64,000 nucleotides of DNA, from contig WNDQ01000007.1 in the NCBI GenBank assembly GCA_009912175.1, forward strand, positions 38,220 to 102,219. The letters are read 5' to 3'. A program made the position numbers and the translations under genes. The notes beneath the pieces were generated by a model that saw only the letters and a program-made list of their open reading frames with translations, was not told where the DNA came from and searched no databases. Position 1 is the first letter of the stretch. The number at the start of each line of letters is the position of its first letter. This stretch comes from Paracidovorax wautersii. GTDB taxonomy: Bacteria; Pseudomonadota; Gammaproteobacteria; Burkholderiales; Burkholderiaceae_C. Shown here in pieces: positions 8,476 to 17,618 of the stretch.

Positions 8476-9321
8476 TCAGGCCTTGAAATAGACCGCCTGG
8501 TGCGTGGTGGCCAGCAGCTCGCCCTGCTCGCTCCAGAGCTGGGCGGTCTGGTCGTGAAAGCCCTTGAAATAGCCCTGGCCGCGCGCCTGGCCCAGCAGAT
8601 GGCCGGTGCCCGCGCGCGCCAGCATGGCTTCGTCGGCATGGTAGTACACGGTCAGCGAGACCGTGCCCACCGGCGTCTGTGTGGCCCGGCGCAGCCATAC
8701 GCGCGGAAAAAAGATGTCCGCCATCGCGGTCAGCCCCTGGAAGTCGAGCGCGCGCGCCGGATGGTCGCGCACCCACAGTTGCGTGAGGCTTTCGCGCAGC
8801 TGGTCGTCCCACTGCGCGGGCACGTTGCCGGCAATCGCCCGCATGTCGTAGAGGCTGAACCAGCCCAGCGCCTGGCGCGGGATGAAACGCGGCAGATCGC
8901 CCGGGCGGGGCACGTCGGGCGCGGCCATCTCGGCATCGCTCCAGGTGTCGCGCCGCAGCGCGGTCATGGCGGTGCCGGTCAGCACCACGCCGGCCTGGCC
9001 CTGCGTGTCGGTCTGGGTGATGGTGATCGTCCAGTGCTGGGTCGACCGGTTGGTGCGCACCGGCACGGCCTCGATGGTGTAGGCGCCCGCAGCCAGCGGC
9101 GCCACGAAGTTGACGGTCAGCGTGACCGGCAGGCCCAGCCGGTCCGGATGGTCGAGCACGGCCTGCAACGCCGTGGCGGCCGTCATGCCGCCGAACGGCC
9201 CGACCATGTTCCAGTAGTCCTGACTGACCTGGCCGTCGAAGCGGTTGCCGCCGTCCGCGGCGGGCTGCAGCCGCAGCGCGCGGTCGAAGGGGTGGCCCTC
9301 GGGCTTCTCGGATGGGGACAT
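8476..9321 (-). CDS. Acyl-CoA thioesterase, double hot-dog fold
   Basis: A 281-residue protein of the TesB-like double hot-dog group. Seen: N-terminal hot-dog with NMVGPFGGMTAATALQAV and a C-terminal half with LTAMADIFFPRVW and VSLTVYYHADE, the latter typical of acyl-CoA thioesterase II relatives. It hydrolyses acyl-CoA to free acid and CoA and may drain CoA from stalled intermediates. It lies between the thiolase and hydratase genes of the operon in the same orientation. Chain-length preference cannot be read from sequence. Confidence 0.82.
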   Translation of the reverse strand: MSPSEKPEGHPFDRALRLQPAADGGNRFDGQVSQDYWNMVGPFGGMTAATALQAVLDHPDRLGLPVTLTVNFVAPLAAGAYTIEAVPVRTNRSTQHWTITITQTDTQGQAGVVLTGTAMTALRRDTWSDAEMAAPDVPRPGDLPRFIPRQALGWFSLYDMRAIAGNVPAQWDDQLRESLTQLWVRDHPARALDFQGLTAMADIFFPRVWLRRATQTPVGTVSLTVYYHADEAMLARAGTGHLLGQARGQGYFKGFHDQTAQLWSEQGELLATTHQAVYFKA

Positions 9322-9405
9322 GGGATTGCTTCTCCTGAATCGAAGGCGCGACCTTAGGCCCGCAGCAGCCGCACTGTCAGCCTTCTGCGCGACAGCATGG
9401 CCCGG

Positions 9406-10608
9406 TCAGACCCGCTCGAAAATGCCCGCCGCACCCTGCCCCATGCCCACGCACATAGTCACCATGCCGTAGCGCAGTTGCTGGCGCCGCAGCGCGTGCA
9501 CGACGGTGGCCGCGCGGATGGCGCCGGTTGCGCCCAGCGGGTGGCCCAGCGCAATGGCCCCGCCCATCGGGTTGACCTTGGCCGTGTCCAGGCCCAGCGT
9601 GTTGATGACGGCCAGCGACTGCGCGGCAAACGCCTCGTTGAGTTCGATCCAGTCCAGGTCGTCCTGCTTCAGGCCCGCGTAGCGCAGCGCGGCCGGGATC
9701 GCCTCGATCGGGCCGATGCCCATGATGGCCGGCGGCACGCCCTTGCTCGCGAAGCTCACGAAACGCGCCAGCGGCGTCAGCCCGAAACGCTGGATGGCCG
9801 CCTCGCTGGCCAGGATCAGCGCGCCGGCGCCGTCGGAGGTCTGCGAACTGTTGCCCGCCGTGACCGTGCCGCGCGCGGCGAACACGGTCTTCAGCCGCGC
9901 CAGGCCTTCGATGCTGGTGTCCGGGCGCGGGCCTTCGTCGAGGCTGACGGTGCGTGTGCGCACGGCCACCTCGCCGCTGGCCAGGTCGGGGGTGCGCTCC
10001 GTGACCTCGATGGGCGTGATCTCGTCGGCGAAGCTGCCCGCCGCCTGCGCGGCCAGCGCACGCTGGTGCGACTGCAGTGAAAAGGCGTCCTGCGCCTCGC
10101 GCCCGACCTTCCATTGCTGGGCGACTCTCTCGGCCGTCAGGCCCATGCCGTAGGCAATGCCGACGTCGCCGTCACGCTCGAAGATGGTGGGCGAGAGCGA
10201 GGGCGAGTTGCCCATCATGGGCACCAGGCTCATGCTCTCGACGCCGGCCGCGATCATCACGTCGGCCTCGCCCACGCGGATGCGGTCGGCCGCCATCTGC
10301 ACGGCCGACAGGCCCGAGGCGCAGAAACGGTTGACGGTGATGCCGCCCACGCTGGTGGGCAGGCCGGCCAGCACCGTGGCCACGCGCGCCACGTTCAGGC
10401 CCTGCGCCCCCTCGGGAATGGCGCAGCCGCAGATGATGTCCTCGACAGCGGCCGGGTCCAGCGTGGGCGCCTGTGCCAGCGCGGCCTTGAGGATGGTGGC
10501 CAGCAGGTCGTCGGGCCGGGTGTGGCGGAAATAGCCGCGGTGCGATCGGCCGATGGGCGTGCGCGTGGCGGCAACGATGTAGGCGTCCTGGATTTGTTTG
10601 TGGCTCAT
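9406..10608 (-). CDS. Acetyl-CoA acyltransferase (thiolase)
   Basis: A 400-residue thiolase. The acylated cysteine is Cys96 (NRFCASGLSAV), the catalytic His356 lies in GGAIALGHPLGATGA, and Cys386 in MCVGMGQGAAG. All three key residues are present and the length is normal. It cleaves 3-ketoacyl-CoA with CoA to acetyl-CoA and a shortened acyl-CoA. The start MSHKQIQDAYIVAATRT at 10608 has GGGAGACACACC before it. It lies 14 bases after the bifunctional dehydrogenase gene, which would be its FadB-type partner in a fatty-acid oxidation complex. Confidence 0.92.
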   Translation of the reverse strand: MSHKQIQDAYIVAATRTPIGRSHRGYFRHTRPDDLLATILKAALAQAPTLDPAAVEDIICGCAIPEGAQGLNVARVATVLAGLPTSVGGITVNRFCASGLSAVQMAADRIRVGEADVMIAAGVESMSLVPMMGNSPSLSPTIFERDGDVGIAYGMGLTAERVAQQWKVGREAQDAFSLQSHQRALAAQAAGSFADEITPIEVTERTPDLASGEVAVRTRTVSLDEGPRPDTSIEGLARLKTVFAARGTVTAGNSSQTSDGAGALILASEAAIQRFGLTPLARFVSFASKGVPPAIMGIGPIEAIPAALRYAGLKQDDLDWIELNEAFAAQSLAVINTLGLDTAKVNPMGGAIALGHPLGATGAIRAATVVHALRRQQLRYGMVTMCVGMGQGAAGIFERV

Positions 10609-10622
10609 GGTGTGTCTCCCGG

Positions 10623-13034
10623 TCAGTTGCGCAGCGGCTTGCCCGTGGCGAGCATGCCCATGATGCGTTCCTGCGTCTTGGGGTGCTGGACCAGCGAGCC
10701 GAAGGCCTGGCGCTCCAGCGTCATCACATACTCTTCGGTGACCAGCGTGCCGGCCTCGACCTCGCCGCCGCAGACCACGTGGGCAATCAGGCTGGCGATG
10801 TGAAAGTCGTGCGCGCTGATGAAACCGCCGTCGCGCATGTTGACAAGCGAGCCCTTGATGGTGGCGATGCCGCTGCGCCCGGCCACCGGGAGGCTGCGTT
10901 TGAGCGGCGGTCGCCAGCCGTTGGCCGCCAGGGCCTTGGCCTCGCCCAGGGCCACGTGCAGCAGTTCGTCGACGTGCGGCACGATCACGTCGGATTCCAG
11001 CAGATAACCCAGTTGGCGCGATTCGAGCGCGCTGGTGCCCACGGTGGCCATGGCCGAGGCCTTGAAGGGCTCGGTCAGGAACTTGAGCAAGTCCTTGTCG
11101 GTGCTGGCCTGCGCGTTCTCGGCCGCGCGGCGCGCGATGTAGGTCAGGCCGCCGGCACCGGGCACCAGGCCCACGCCGACCTCGACCAGGCCGATGTAGC
11201 TTTCGAGCGCCGCGACACGCCGCGCCGAATACACGGCCAGCTCGCAGCCGCCGCCCAGCGCCAGGCCGCGCACGGCCGAGACCACCGGCACCTGGGCATA
11301 ACGCAGGCGCAGCATCAGCTGCTGCATCTCGGACTCGATGCCGTCGATGGCGGCCACGCCCGCCACCACAAAGGCCGGCAGCATGGCCTGCAGGTCGGCC
11401 CCGGCCGAGAAGGCCTCGCCGGGCGACCAGACCACCAGCGCCTGGAAGTCGCGTTCGGCCACCGTCACTGCTTCCGTCAGGCCCTCGACCACCTCGGGGC
11501 TGATGACGTGCAGCTTGGTCTTGAGGCTGGCGATCAGCACCTCGCCATCGAGCGTCCACAGCCGCAGCGCGTCATTCTCGGACACCGTGGTGCCGGCGGT
11601 GGCCGGGTCGGCGCCGGGCTCGCCCAGCACACGTTCGGGAAACAGCTGGCGCGTGTGCACGGGCAGTTCGCGGCGCGGCTCGAAGCGGCCTTCGGCGGCG
11701 TTCCACGAGCCCTGCGCGGTGTGCACGCCGCCGGCCTCGGCAACCGGGCCGCTGAAGACCCAATCGGGCAATGGTGCGCTGGACAGCGTCTTGCCGGCGG
11801 CGATGTCCTCGCGGATCCACTCCGCGACCTGTTGCCAGCCAGCTTCCTGCCACAGCTCGAAAGGACCTTGCTTCATGCCGAAGCCCCAGCGCATCGCCAG
11901 ATCGACGTCGCGCGCGGTGGGCGCAACGTCGGCCAGGTGCACGGCCGCGTAGTGAAAGCCGTTGCGCAGCACGGCCCACAGGAACTGGCCCTGCGCGCCC
12001 TTGCTTTCGCGCAGCAGGCGCAGGCGCTCGCCGGCGGGTTTTTTCAGCATGCGCGCGTAGACCTCGTCGGCTTTCTGCCCGCCGGCCACGTAGTCGCCCT
12101 CGCCGCCCTTGGCAGCCAGGTCGAAGCGCAGGATGTCGCGCCCGACCTTTTTGTAGAAGCCCGCCTTGGTCTTCTGTCCCAGGTTGCCCAGCGCCAGCAG
12201 CCGCGTGAGCGCGGGCGGCGTGGCAAAGCTCGCGTAGAACGGGTCGGTGTCGGCGCTGAGCGTGGTCTGCAGCGTCTTGATCACGTGCGCGAGCGTGTCC
12301 AGCCCGACCACGTCGGCGGTGCGGAAGGTGCCCGAGCTGGCGCGGCCCAGCTTCTTGCCGGTCAGGTCGTCGACCACGTCGTAGCTCAGGCCGAAGCGCT
12401 CCGCCTCGGCAATCGTCGCCAGCATGCCGGCGGTGCCGACGCGGTTGGCGATGAAGTTGGGTGTGTCCTTGGCGCGCACCACGCCCTTGCCCAGCGTGGT
12501 GGTGGCAAAGGTTTCGAGCTGGTCGAGGATGGCCGCGTCCGTGGCCGGCGTGGCGATCAGCTCGACCAGCCGCATGTAGCGCGGCGGGTTGAAGAAGTGG
12601 ATGCCGCAAAAGCGCGGACGCAGCGCCTCAGGCAGGCTGTCGGCCAGCGCCGAGATCGACAGGCCCGAGGTGTTGGAGGTCACGATGGCATGCGGCGCGA
12701 CGTGGCCGGCGATCTTGCGGTAGAGGTCCTGCTTCCAGTCCATGCGCTCGGCAATCGCCTCGATCACCAGGTCGCACTCGGCCAGCAGGTCTAGGTGGTC
12801 GTCGTAGTTGGCGGGCTGGATCAGCGTGGCGTCGGCGGCCACGCCCAGCGGCGCGGGCTTGAGCTTGGCCAGGCCCGCGATGGCCTTGTTGGCGATGGCG
12901 CTCTTGTCGCCATCCTTGGCGGCCAGATCGAACAGCACCACCGGCACCTTGACGTTGACGAGGTGCGCGGCGATCTGCGCGCCCATCACGCCCGCGCCCA
13001 GCACGGCGGCTTTTCTGACGAGGAATCGTGTCAT
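10623..13034 (-). CDS. 3-hydroxyacyl-CoA dehydrogenase / enoyl-CoA hydratase bifunctional protein
   Basis: An 803-residue two-function enzyme with the dehydrogenase first. The NAD-binding loop is VLGAGVMGAQ (Gly13, 15, 18), the catalytic pair is near Glu92 and His146 (CGIHFFNPPRYM), and a C-terminal dehydrogenase domain follows. The crotonase domain occupies roughly 480-700 (EAFSAGADLQAML and GLALGGGCELA). It hydrates 2-enoyl-CoA and oxidises the 3-hydroxy product. This order is the reverse of E. coli FadB and typical of Burkholderiales paralogues. It sits between DUF2147 and thiolase genes on the same strand. Confidence 0.9.
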   Translation of the reverse strand: MTRFLVRKAAVLGAGVMGAQIAAHLVNVKVPVVLFDLAAKDGDKSAIANKAIAGLAKLKPAPLGVAADATLIQPANYDDHLDLLAECDLVIEAIAERMDWKQDLYRKIAGHVAPHAIVTSNTSGLSISALADSLPEALRPRFCGIHFFNPPRYMRLVELIATPATDAAILDQLETFATTTLGKGVVRAKDTPNFIANRVGTAGMLATIAEAERFGLSYDVVDDLTGKKLGRASSGTFRTADVVGLDTLAHVIKTLQTTLSADTDPFYASFATPPALTRLLALGNLGQKTKAGFYKKVGRDILRFDLAAKGGEGDYVAGGQKADEVYARMLKKPAGERLRLLRESKGAQGQFLWAVLRNGFHYAAVHLADVAPTARDVDLAMRWGFGMKQGPFELWQEAGWQQVAEWIREDIAAGKTLSSAPLPDWVFSGPVAEAGGVHTAQGSWNAAEGRFEPRRELPVHTRQLFPERVLGEPGADPATAGTTVSENDALRLWTLDGEVLIASLKTKLHVISPEVVEGLTEAVTVAERDFQALVVWSPGEAFSAGADLQAMLPAFVVAGVAAIDGIESEMQQLMLRLRYAQVPVVSAVRGLALGGGCELAVYSARRVAALESYIGLVEVGVGLVPGAGGLTYIARRAAENAQASTDKDLLKFLTEPFKASAMATVGTSALESRQLGYLLESDVIVPHVDELLHVALGEAKALAANGWRPPLKRSLPVAGRSGIATIKGSLVNMRDGGFISAHDFHIASLIAHVVCGGEVEAGTLVTEEYVMTLERQAFGSLVQHPKTQERIMGMLATGKPLRN

Positions 13035-13058
13035 GAAATCCTATCCTTTACATGCATG

Positions 13059-13502
13059 TCAGGGGGCGACGCGCACCCAGGTTTGCGTGCGGCCAAAGGG
13101 GCCGATCGAGCCGCGCACGTCGAGCTGGCGGCCGCCCTCCTTGGGCGTCAGGCGCAGCGTGTAGGTCTTGCCGTTTTCGGGGTCGAGGATCTTGCCGTCT
13201 TCCCACACGTCCTTGCCGTCGGCCTGTCTGGCGCCGCGGATGATCTCCAGGCCCACCAGCGGCTGGTCCCGGCGGTCGTCGCTGCATTCGGTGCAGCGTG
13301 CGTTGGGGTCGGCCTCCTTGCGCAGCAGCCGCGTGATGTGGCCCGTGAGCACACCGCCCTGCTCGGTGATGACGATCTCGGACTTGGCCTCGCCCGTCTT
13401 GTCGTCGATGCTGCGCCAGGTGCCCACCGGCGTGAGCTGCGCCCAGGCGGGCACCGCTGCGGCGGCCAGGGCCAGGGCGATCGAGGCGGCGGTGGCTTTC
13501 AT
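13059..13502 (-). CDS. DUF2147 secreted protein
   Basis: A 147-residue protein with a signal peptide of about 21 residues (cleavage after VPAWA), so it is likely periplasmic. The mature part starts LTPVGTWRSIDDKTGEAKS and has the DUF2147 layout: a lipocalin-like beta barrel with a CTEC pair near residue 70, and DGKILDPENGKTY. Function is not known. It lies between acyl-CoA dehydrogenase and dehydrogenase/hydratase genes, 24 bases from the latter, and the same neighbour occurs in related Burkholderiales operons as far as I recall. It may bind a hydrophobic ligand, but that is inference. Confidence 0.8.
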   Translation of the reverse strand: MKATAASIALALAAAAVPAWAQLTPVGTWRSIDDKTGEAKSEIVITEQGGVLTGHITRLLRKEADPNARCTECSDDRRDQPLVGLEIIRGARQADGKDVWEDGKILDPENGKTYTLRLTPKEGGRQLDVRGSIGPFGRTQTWVRVAP

Positions 13503-13545
13503 GGCGGTCTCCTGATCGAGGTCGAAACGGTGGGCGCGCGGCCGT

Positions 13546-15342
13546 TCAGGCCAGCGCGGCGTCGGTGTCCATCAGAACGCGGCTGCCCGCACGCACGGTG
13601 CGCATGAGCGTGCCGGCTTCGGGGAAGAGCTTGGCGAAGTAGAAACGCGCGGTCTGCAGCTTGGCGCGGTAGAACGGGTCGTCATTGCCATTGGCGATCT
13701 CGCGCAGCGCGACCTGCGCCATACGCGCGAACAGGTAGCCAAACACCAGGTGGCCCGCGATGCGCAGGTAGTCGACCGCGGCCGCGCCCACCTCGTCACC
13801 GTTCTGCGAGCCCTTGAAACCGACCTCGGTCGTGAACTTGGTCATCTGGTCGCCCAGCCAGGCCACGGGGTTGATGAACTCGGCCATGTCCTCGTTGACG
13901 CCTTCCTGCTCGACCAGCGCGGCCACCAACTTGCCGAACTTCTTGAGCGAGGCGCCGTTGTTGCCCAGCACCTTGCGGCCCAGCAGGTCCAGCGCCTGCA
14001 CGGCGTTGGTGCCTTCGTAGATCATGTTGATGCGCGCGTCGCGCACGAACTGCTCCATGCCCCATTCGTGGATGTAGCCGTGGCCGCCATAGACCTGCTG
14101 GCACAGCGTGGTGGCCTGCCAGCCGTTGTCGGTCAGAAACGCCTTGACGATGGGCGTGAGCAGCGCGACCAGTTCGCCCGCGTCCTGGCGCGTCTTCTCG
14201 TCGGCGGCGCTGAGTTCCTGGTCGACCAGGAAAGCGCTGTAGATCAGCAGTGCGCGGCCGCCTTCGGCGTAGGCCTTGGCGGTCAGCAGCATGCGGCGCA
14301 CGTCGGGGTGCACGATGATCGGGTCGGCCGGCTGGTCCTTGGCCTTGATGCCCGAGAGCGAACGCATCTGCAGCCGGTCCTTGGCATAGACCAGCGCATT
14401 CTGGTAGGCCACCTCGGTCAAGCCCAGCGACTGGTTGCCCACGCCCAGGCGGGCCGCGTTCATCATCACGAACATGGCCTGCAGGCCCTTGTTGGGCTGG
14501 CCCACCAGCGTGCCGATGGCGCCGTCCAGGCTCAGCTGCGCGGTGGCGTTGCCGTGGATGCCCATCTTGTGCTCCAGGCCCGTGCAGTAGATGGGGTTGC
14601 GGTCGCCCAGACTGCCGTCGGCCTTCACATGGAACTTGCTCACCAGGAACAGGCTGATGCCCTTGCTGCCGGCCGGTGCGTCGGGCAGGCGCGCGAGCAC
14701 CAGGTGCACGATGTTCTCGGTGAAGTCGTGTTCGCCCGCGCTGATGAAGATCTTGTTGCCGGTGATGCGGTAGGTGCCGTCGGGCAGCGGTTCGGCCTTG
14801 GTGCGCAGCAGGCCCAGGTCGGTGCCGCAGTGCGGCTCGGTCAGGCACATGGTGCCGGTCCACTCGCCGCTGGTCAGCTTGGGCAGGTAGCGCTTTTTCT
14901 GTTCGTCGGTGCCGTGCGCATGCAGGGCTTCGTAGGCGCCGTGCGACAGGCCCGGGTACATGGTCCAGGCCTGGTTGGCGCTGTTGAGCATTTCGTAGAA
15001 ACACTGGTTGAGCACAAAGGGCAGGCCCTGGCCGCCGTAGGCCGCGTCGCACGACAGCGCCGGCCAGCCGCCCTCCACATAATGCGCATAAGCCTGCTTG
15101 AAGCCCTCGGGCGTGGTCACGGCGTGGCTGTTCTTGTCCAGCGTGCAGCCTTGTTCATCGCCCGACAGGTTGAGCGGGAAGGTCACCTCGGCGGCGAACT
15201 TGCCGCCCTCTTCCAGCACCGCATTCATGGTGTCGGCGTCGACCTCGGCATGCGCGGGCATGGCCTTGTAGGCGTCGGTGACCTGCAGGACCTCGTGCAG
15301 CAGGAACTGCATGTCGCGCAGCGGCGGGGTGTATTGGGGCAT
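13546..15342 (-). CDS. Acyl-CoA dehydrogenase (long form with C-terminal extension)
   Basis: A 598-residue FAD enzyme making 2-enoyl-CoA. Regions seen: N-terminal helical domain, MCLTEPHCGTDLGLLRT (flavin-side middle domain, about 165-185), and MIYEGTNAVQALDLLGRKV, which contains the catalytic base Glu. The extra 130 or so C-terminal residues put it with the long acyl-CoA dehydrogenases that carry an added helical domain. It is the first enzyme gene after the TetR regulator, which also reads on the minus strand with a 51-base gap. Electrons would go to ETF. Confidence 0.92.
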   Translation of the reverse strand: MPQYTPPLRDMQFLLHEVLQVTDAYKAMPAHAEVDADTMNAVLEEGGKFAAEVTFPLNLSGDEQGCTLDKNSHAVTTPEGFKQAYAHYVEGGWPALSCDAAYGGQGLPFVLNQCFYEMLNSANQAWTMYPGLSHGAYEALHAHGTDEQKKRYLPKLTSGEWTGTMCLTEPHCGTDLGLLRTKAEPLPDGTYRITGNKIFISAGEHDFTENIVHLVLARLPDAPAGSKGISLFLVSKFHVKADGSLGDRNPIYCTGLEHKMGIHGNATAQLSLDGAIGTLVGQPNKGLQAMFVMMNAARLGVGNQSLGLTEVAYQNALVYAKDRLQMRSLSGIKAKDQPADPIIVHPDVRRMLLTAKAYAEGGRALLIYSAFLVDQELSAADEKTRQDAGELVALLTPIVKAFLTDNGWQATTLCQQVYGGHGYIHEWGMEQFVRDARINMIYEGTNAVQALDLLGRKVLGNNGASLKKFGKLVAALVEQEGVNEDMAEFINPVAWLGDQMTKFTTEVGFKGSQNGDEVGAAAVDYLRIAGHLVFGYLFARMAQVALREIANGNDDPFYRAKLQTARFYFAKLFPEAGTLMRTVRAGSRVLMDTDAALA

Positions 15343-15393
15343 GGACGTCTCCTGGTCGGAAAGGCGGGAAGGCGGGAAGGCGGATGGATGGAG

Positions 15394-16140
15394 TCAGGGG
15401 CGCACGAGGTGGCGCTCCAGCACACGCTCGAAACCGGCGAGCGCACGATCGATGGAGGCCGCGTCCTTGAGGAAACGCGCCTCGTAATGCAAGGCCAGCA
15501 CCAGGCCGTGGATCTCGAACAGCACCTGGCGCGCATCGGCGGCGCGGTCGAGGTGGCCCTCGTCCTGCGCCTGCTCGATCGCGCGGTGCATGGCGGCCAG
15601 CCAGATGCGGATCGACTGCGACAGCGCGTCGTGCACGGGGCCGGCGCGGTCGTCGAATTCGACCGCGCCGCTGATGTAGATGCAGCCCGAGTCGATTTCG
15701 ATGGAAGTGCGGTGGATCCAGTTGGCGAACATGCGGCGCAGGCGCGGCAGGCCACGCGCCTCTTGCAGCGCCGGATAGAAGACTTCCTGCTCGAAACGCT
15801 CGTGGTATTCGCGCACCACCGAGATCTGCAGCTCTTCGCGCGAGCCGAAGTGCGCGAACACGCCGGACTTGCTCATCTTCATGAGCTCGGCCACGGTGCC
15901 GATGCTCAGGCCCTCCAGACCGATCTGCGTGGCCAGGCCCAGCGCGGCGTCGACGATGGCGGCCTTGGTGAGTTGGCCCTTGTTGGCCCGGGCGGCGGCC
16001 TTGTCAGCCGCCGTGGCGGCGGGTGCGGTGGTCTTGCCGGCCCGGGCACGGGCGCTGGCAATGGCGGCCTGCGCCGCCACGGCGGCACTGGGAGCCTGGG
16101 CGGCCACCGGAGCGGGTGCCGGTGAAGGAGATTTGGGCAT
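15394..16140 (-). CDS. TetR/AcrR-family regulator of the beta-oxidation operon
   Basis: A 248-residue TetR protein. An unusual Ala/Pro-rich tail of about 55 residues comes first, then the helix-turn-helix region (IVDAALGLATQIGLEGLS and TVAELMKMSKSGVFAHFGSR, about 61-105). The ligand domain is all-helical. As first gene of the operon it is very likely an acyl-CoA-responsive repressor of itself and the downstream genes. A matching inverted repeat lies 21 bases before its start (16161-16174). An internal start that drops the tail is possible, but the first ATG keeps the frame closest to the operator. Confidence 0.88.
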   Translation of the reverse strand: MPKSPSPAPAPVAAQAPSAAVAAQAAIASARARAGKTTAPAATAADKAAARANKGQLTKAAIVDAALGLATQIGLEGLSIGTVAELMKMSKSGVFAHFGSREELQISVVREYHERFEQEVFYPALQEARGLPRLRRMFANWIHRTSIEIDSGCIYISGAVEFDDRAGPVHDALSQSIRIWLAAMHRAIEQAQDEGHLDRAADARQVLFEIHGLVLALHYEARFLKDAASIDRALAGFERVLERHLVRP

Positions 16141-16160
16141 GGCGAATCGACATCACAAAA

Positions 16161-16174
16161 AGAACGGTCGTTCT
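16161..16174. promoter_or_regulatory. TetR-type operator
   Basis: AGAACGGTCGTTCT is an inverted repeat: AGAACG, two central bases, CGTTCT. It sits just before the tetR start in the gap before the MFS gene. GAACG-N2-CGTTC sites of this size are classical for TetR-family acyl-CoA regulators. Its placement fits autorepression of tetR and the whole 7617-16140 operon. Confidence 0.65.
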
Positions 16175-16224
16175 ATTTTGCACAGTTCGTGCGCCAGCGC
16201 CCAGTGCCCGATGCCCGGTTCCGG

Positions 16225-17565
16225 TCATTTAGCGGGAAAACCCCGACGCCGCCATGCGTAGCCGGCCACGCAGGCCGTCAGCACCAGCATCAGCCCCACT
16301 TCGACCATCAGCGCCTGGCTGACGGCGCCCAGGTAGCCCGTCCCCGACGCGTGCAGACCGTGAGCAAAGACCGCCCCCAGCAAGGCCACGCCCATGCCGT
16401 AGGCCGCCTGCTGGACCGTGGAGATCGTGGCGCCGCCCGCCCCGGCAGCCTCGACCGGCACGTCGGACAGGCCGATGCGCCAGATGCTGCCCACGATCAA
16501 GGCCTGGCCCGCGCCCATCACGGCCATGCCCAGCGCCAGGTTGGCCAGCCCCGGGTGCGGCCAGACCCAGTGCAAGGCCGCCAGCGTGCCCAGCACCCCC
16601 ACGATCTGAACCAGGCAGCCCAGCAGCAGCGCGGGCCCATGGCCGATGCGCGCCGCCACCCGCGCGCTGCCCAGCGATGCCACGAAATAGGCCAGGCCCG
16701 GCACGATGAAGCTGTTGCCCGCCTGCAGCGGCGACAGGCCCGCCCCGGCCTGCAGCGCCAGCGCCATCACGAACATGAACCCGCCCCAGCTGGCGAAGAA
16801 CAGCGCCGCCACCAGCATGCCGAAACGCACGCTGGGCAAACGCAGCAGCGCGGGCGGCAGCAGGGGATCGCGCCCGCGGCCAGCCTGGGCCAGTTCGACC
16901 CGCCACAGCACCAGCGCCACGGCGGGCGCCGCCAGCAGCGGCACCAGCAGGCAGACGATGAGCAGGCCCAGCCAGGCCGTGCCCGGCCCGTCGAGCGTGG
17001 CGGACTGCGCGCGGCGTGTCTCTGGGACATGGCGGCGCAGCAGCAGGAGCACGGCCACACAAATCGGCAGGTTGATCAGGAACACGCTGCGCCAGCCCAT
17101 GCCCCACAGATCGCTGGTCACCAGCAGGCCGCCCAGCACCTGCGGCACGATCAGCGCCGCGGTCGCGCCCTGCAGCACGCGCGCGGCCATCAGCAGCCAG
17201 GACGCGTGCGCGGCCCCGCACAGCGCCGACGCCAGGCCGAAACCCGCCACGCCCCAGGTGAAGACGCGCCGGCGCCCCCAGCGGTCGCCCAGCCGCCCGC
17301 CCGTGGCCAGGCCTACGGCAAAAGCCAGGCCGTAGGCGGCCACCACCAGCTCCAGCTCGGCCGGGCCGGTGTGCAGCGACTGGGCCATGGCGTCGAGCGC
17401 CACGTTGACGATGGAAAAGTCGATCAGCGGCAGCAGCAGGCCCGCCAGCAGGACAAACAGCCCCGCCTGGCTCAACGCCGGCGGATTCGCGACCGGGCGC
17501 GCTGGCGCAGGCGCCGCCAGCAGGTCGGCGGCCGTGGGGGTAAGACAGGGAGATCGTGCAGTCAT
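16225..17565 (-). CDS. MFS drug-efflux transporter (EmrB/QacA type), seemingly with internal deletions
   Basis: A 446-residue membrane protein. Motif A is GGRLGDRWGRRRVF (about 92-105), and GWRSVFLINLPI with repeated hydrophobic segments follows. Most relatives I know are some 470-500 residues with 14 helices. Here LIVPQVLGGLLV runs directly together where the family has about 30 extra residues including a helix, and the segment before RDPLLPPALL is also short. Both losses keep the frame. It is divergent from an XRE regulator and may export a toxic compound, or may no longer work. The start at 17565 is the first plausible ATG. Confidence 0.75.
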   Translation of the reverse strand: MTARSPCLTPTAADLLAAPAPARPVANPPALSQAGLFVLLAGLLLPLIDFSIVNVALDAMAQSLHTGPAELELVVAAYGLAFAVGLATGGRLGDRWGRRRVFTWGVAGFGLASALCGAAHASWLLMAARVLQGATAALIVPQVLGGLLVTSDLWGMGWRSVFLINLPICVAVLLLLRRHVPETRRAQSATLDGPGTAWLGLLIVCLLVPLLAAPAVALVLWRVELAQAGRGRDPLLPPALLRLPSVRFGMLVAALFFASWGGFMFVMALALQAGAGLSPLQAGNSFIVPGLAYFVASLGSARVAARIGHGPALLLGCLVQIVGVLGTLAALHWVWPHPGLANLALGMAVMGAGQALIVGSIWRIGLSDVPVEAAGAGGATISTVQQAAYGMGVALLGAVFAHGLHASGTGYLGAVSQALMVEVGLMLVLTACVAGYAWRRRGFPAK

Positions 17566-17618
17566 GGCGGGAAAGCGGTGTTTTCGGGGAACAGGAGCGG
17601 CAGTATGACCAGGGATTT

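Noticed and set aside
10683..12794. A 703-codon plus-strand frame opposite the dehydrogenase/hydratase gene
   Set aside because: Antisense shadow with no start signal and no family pattern; the minus-strand enzyme has intact catalytic motifs.
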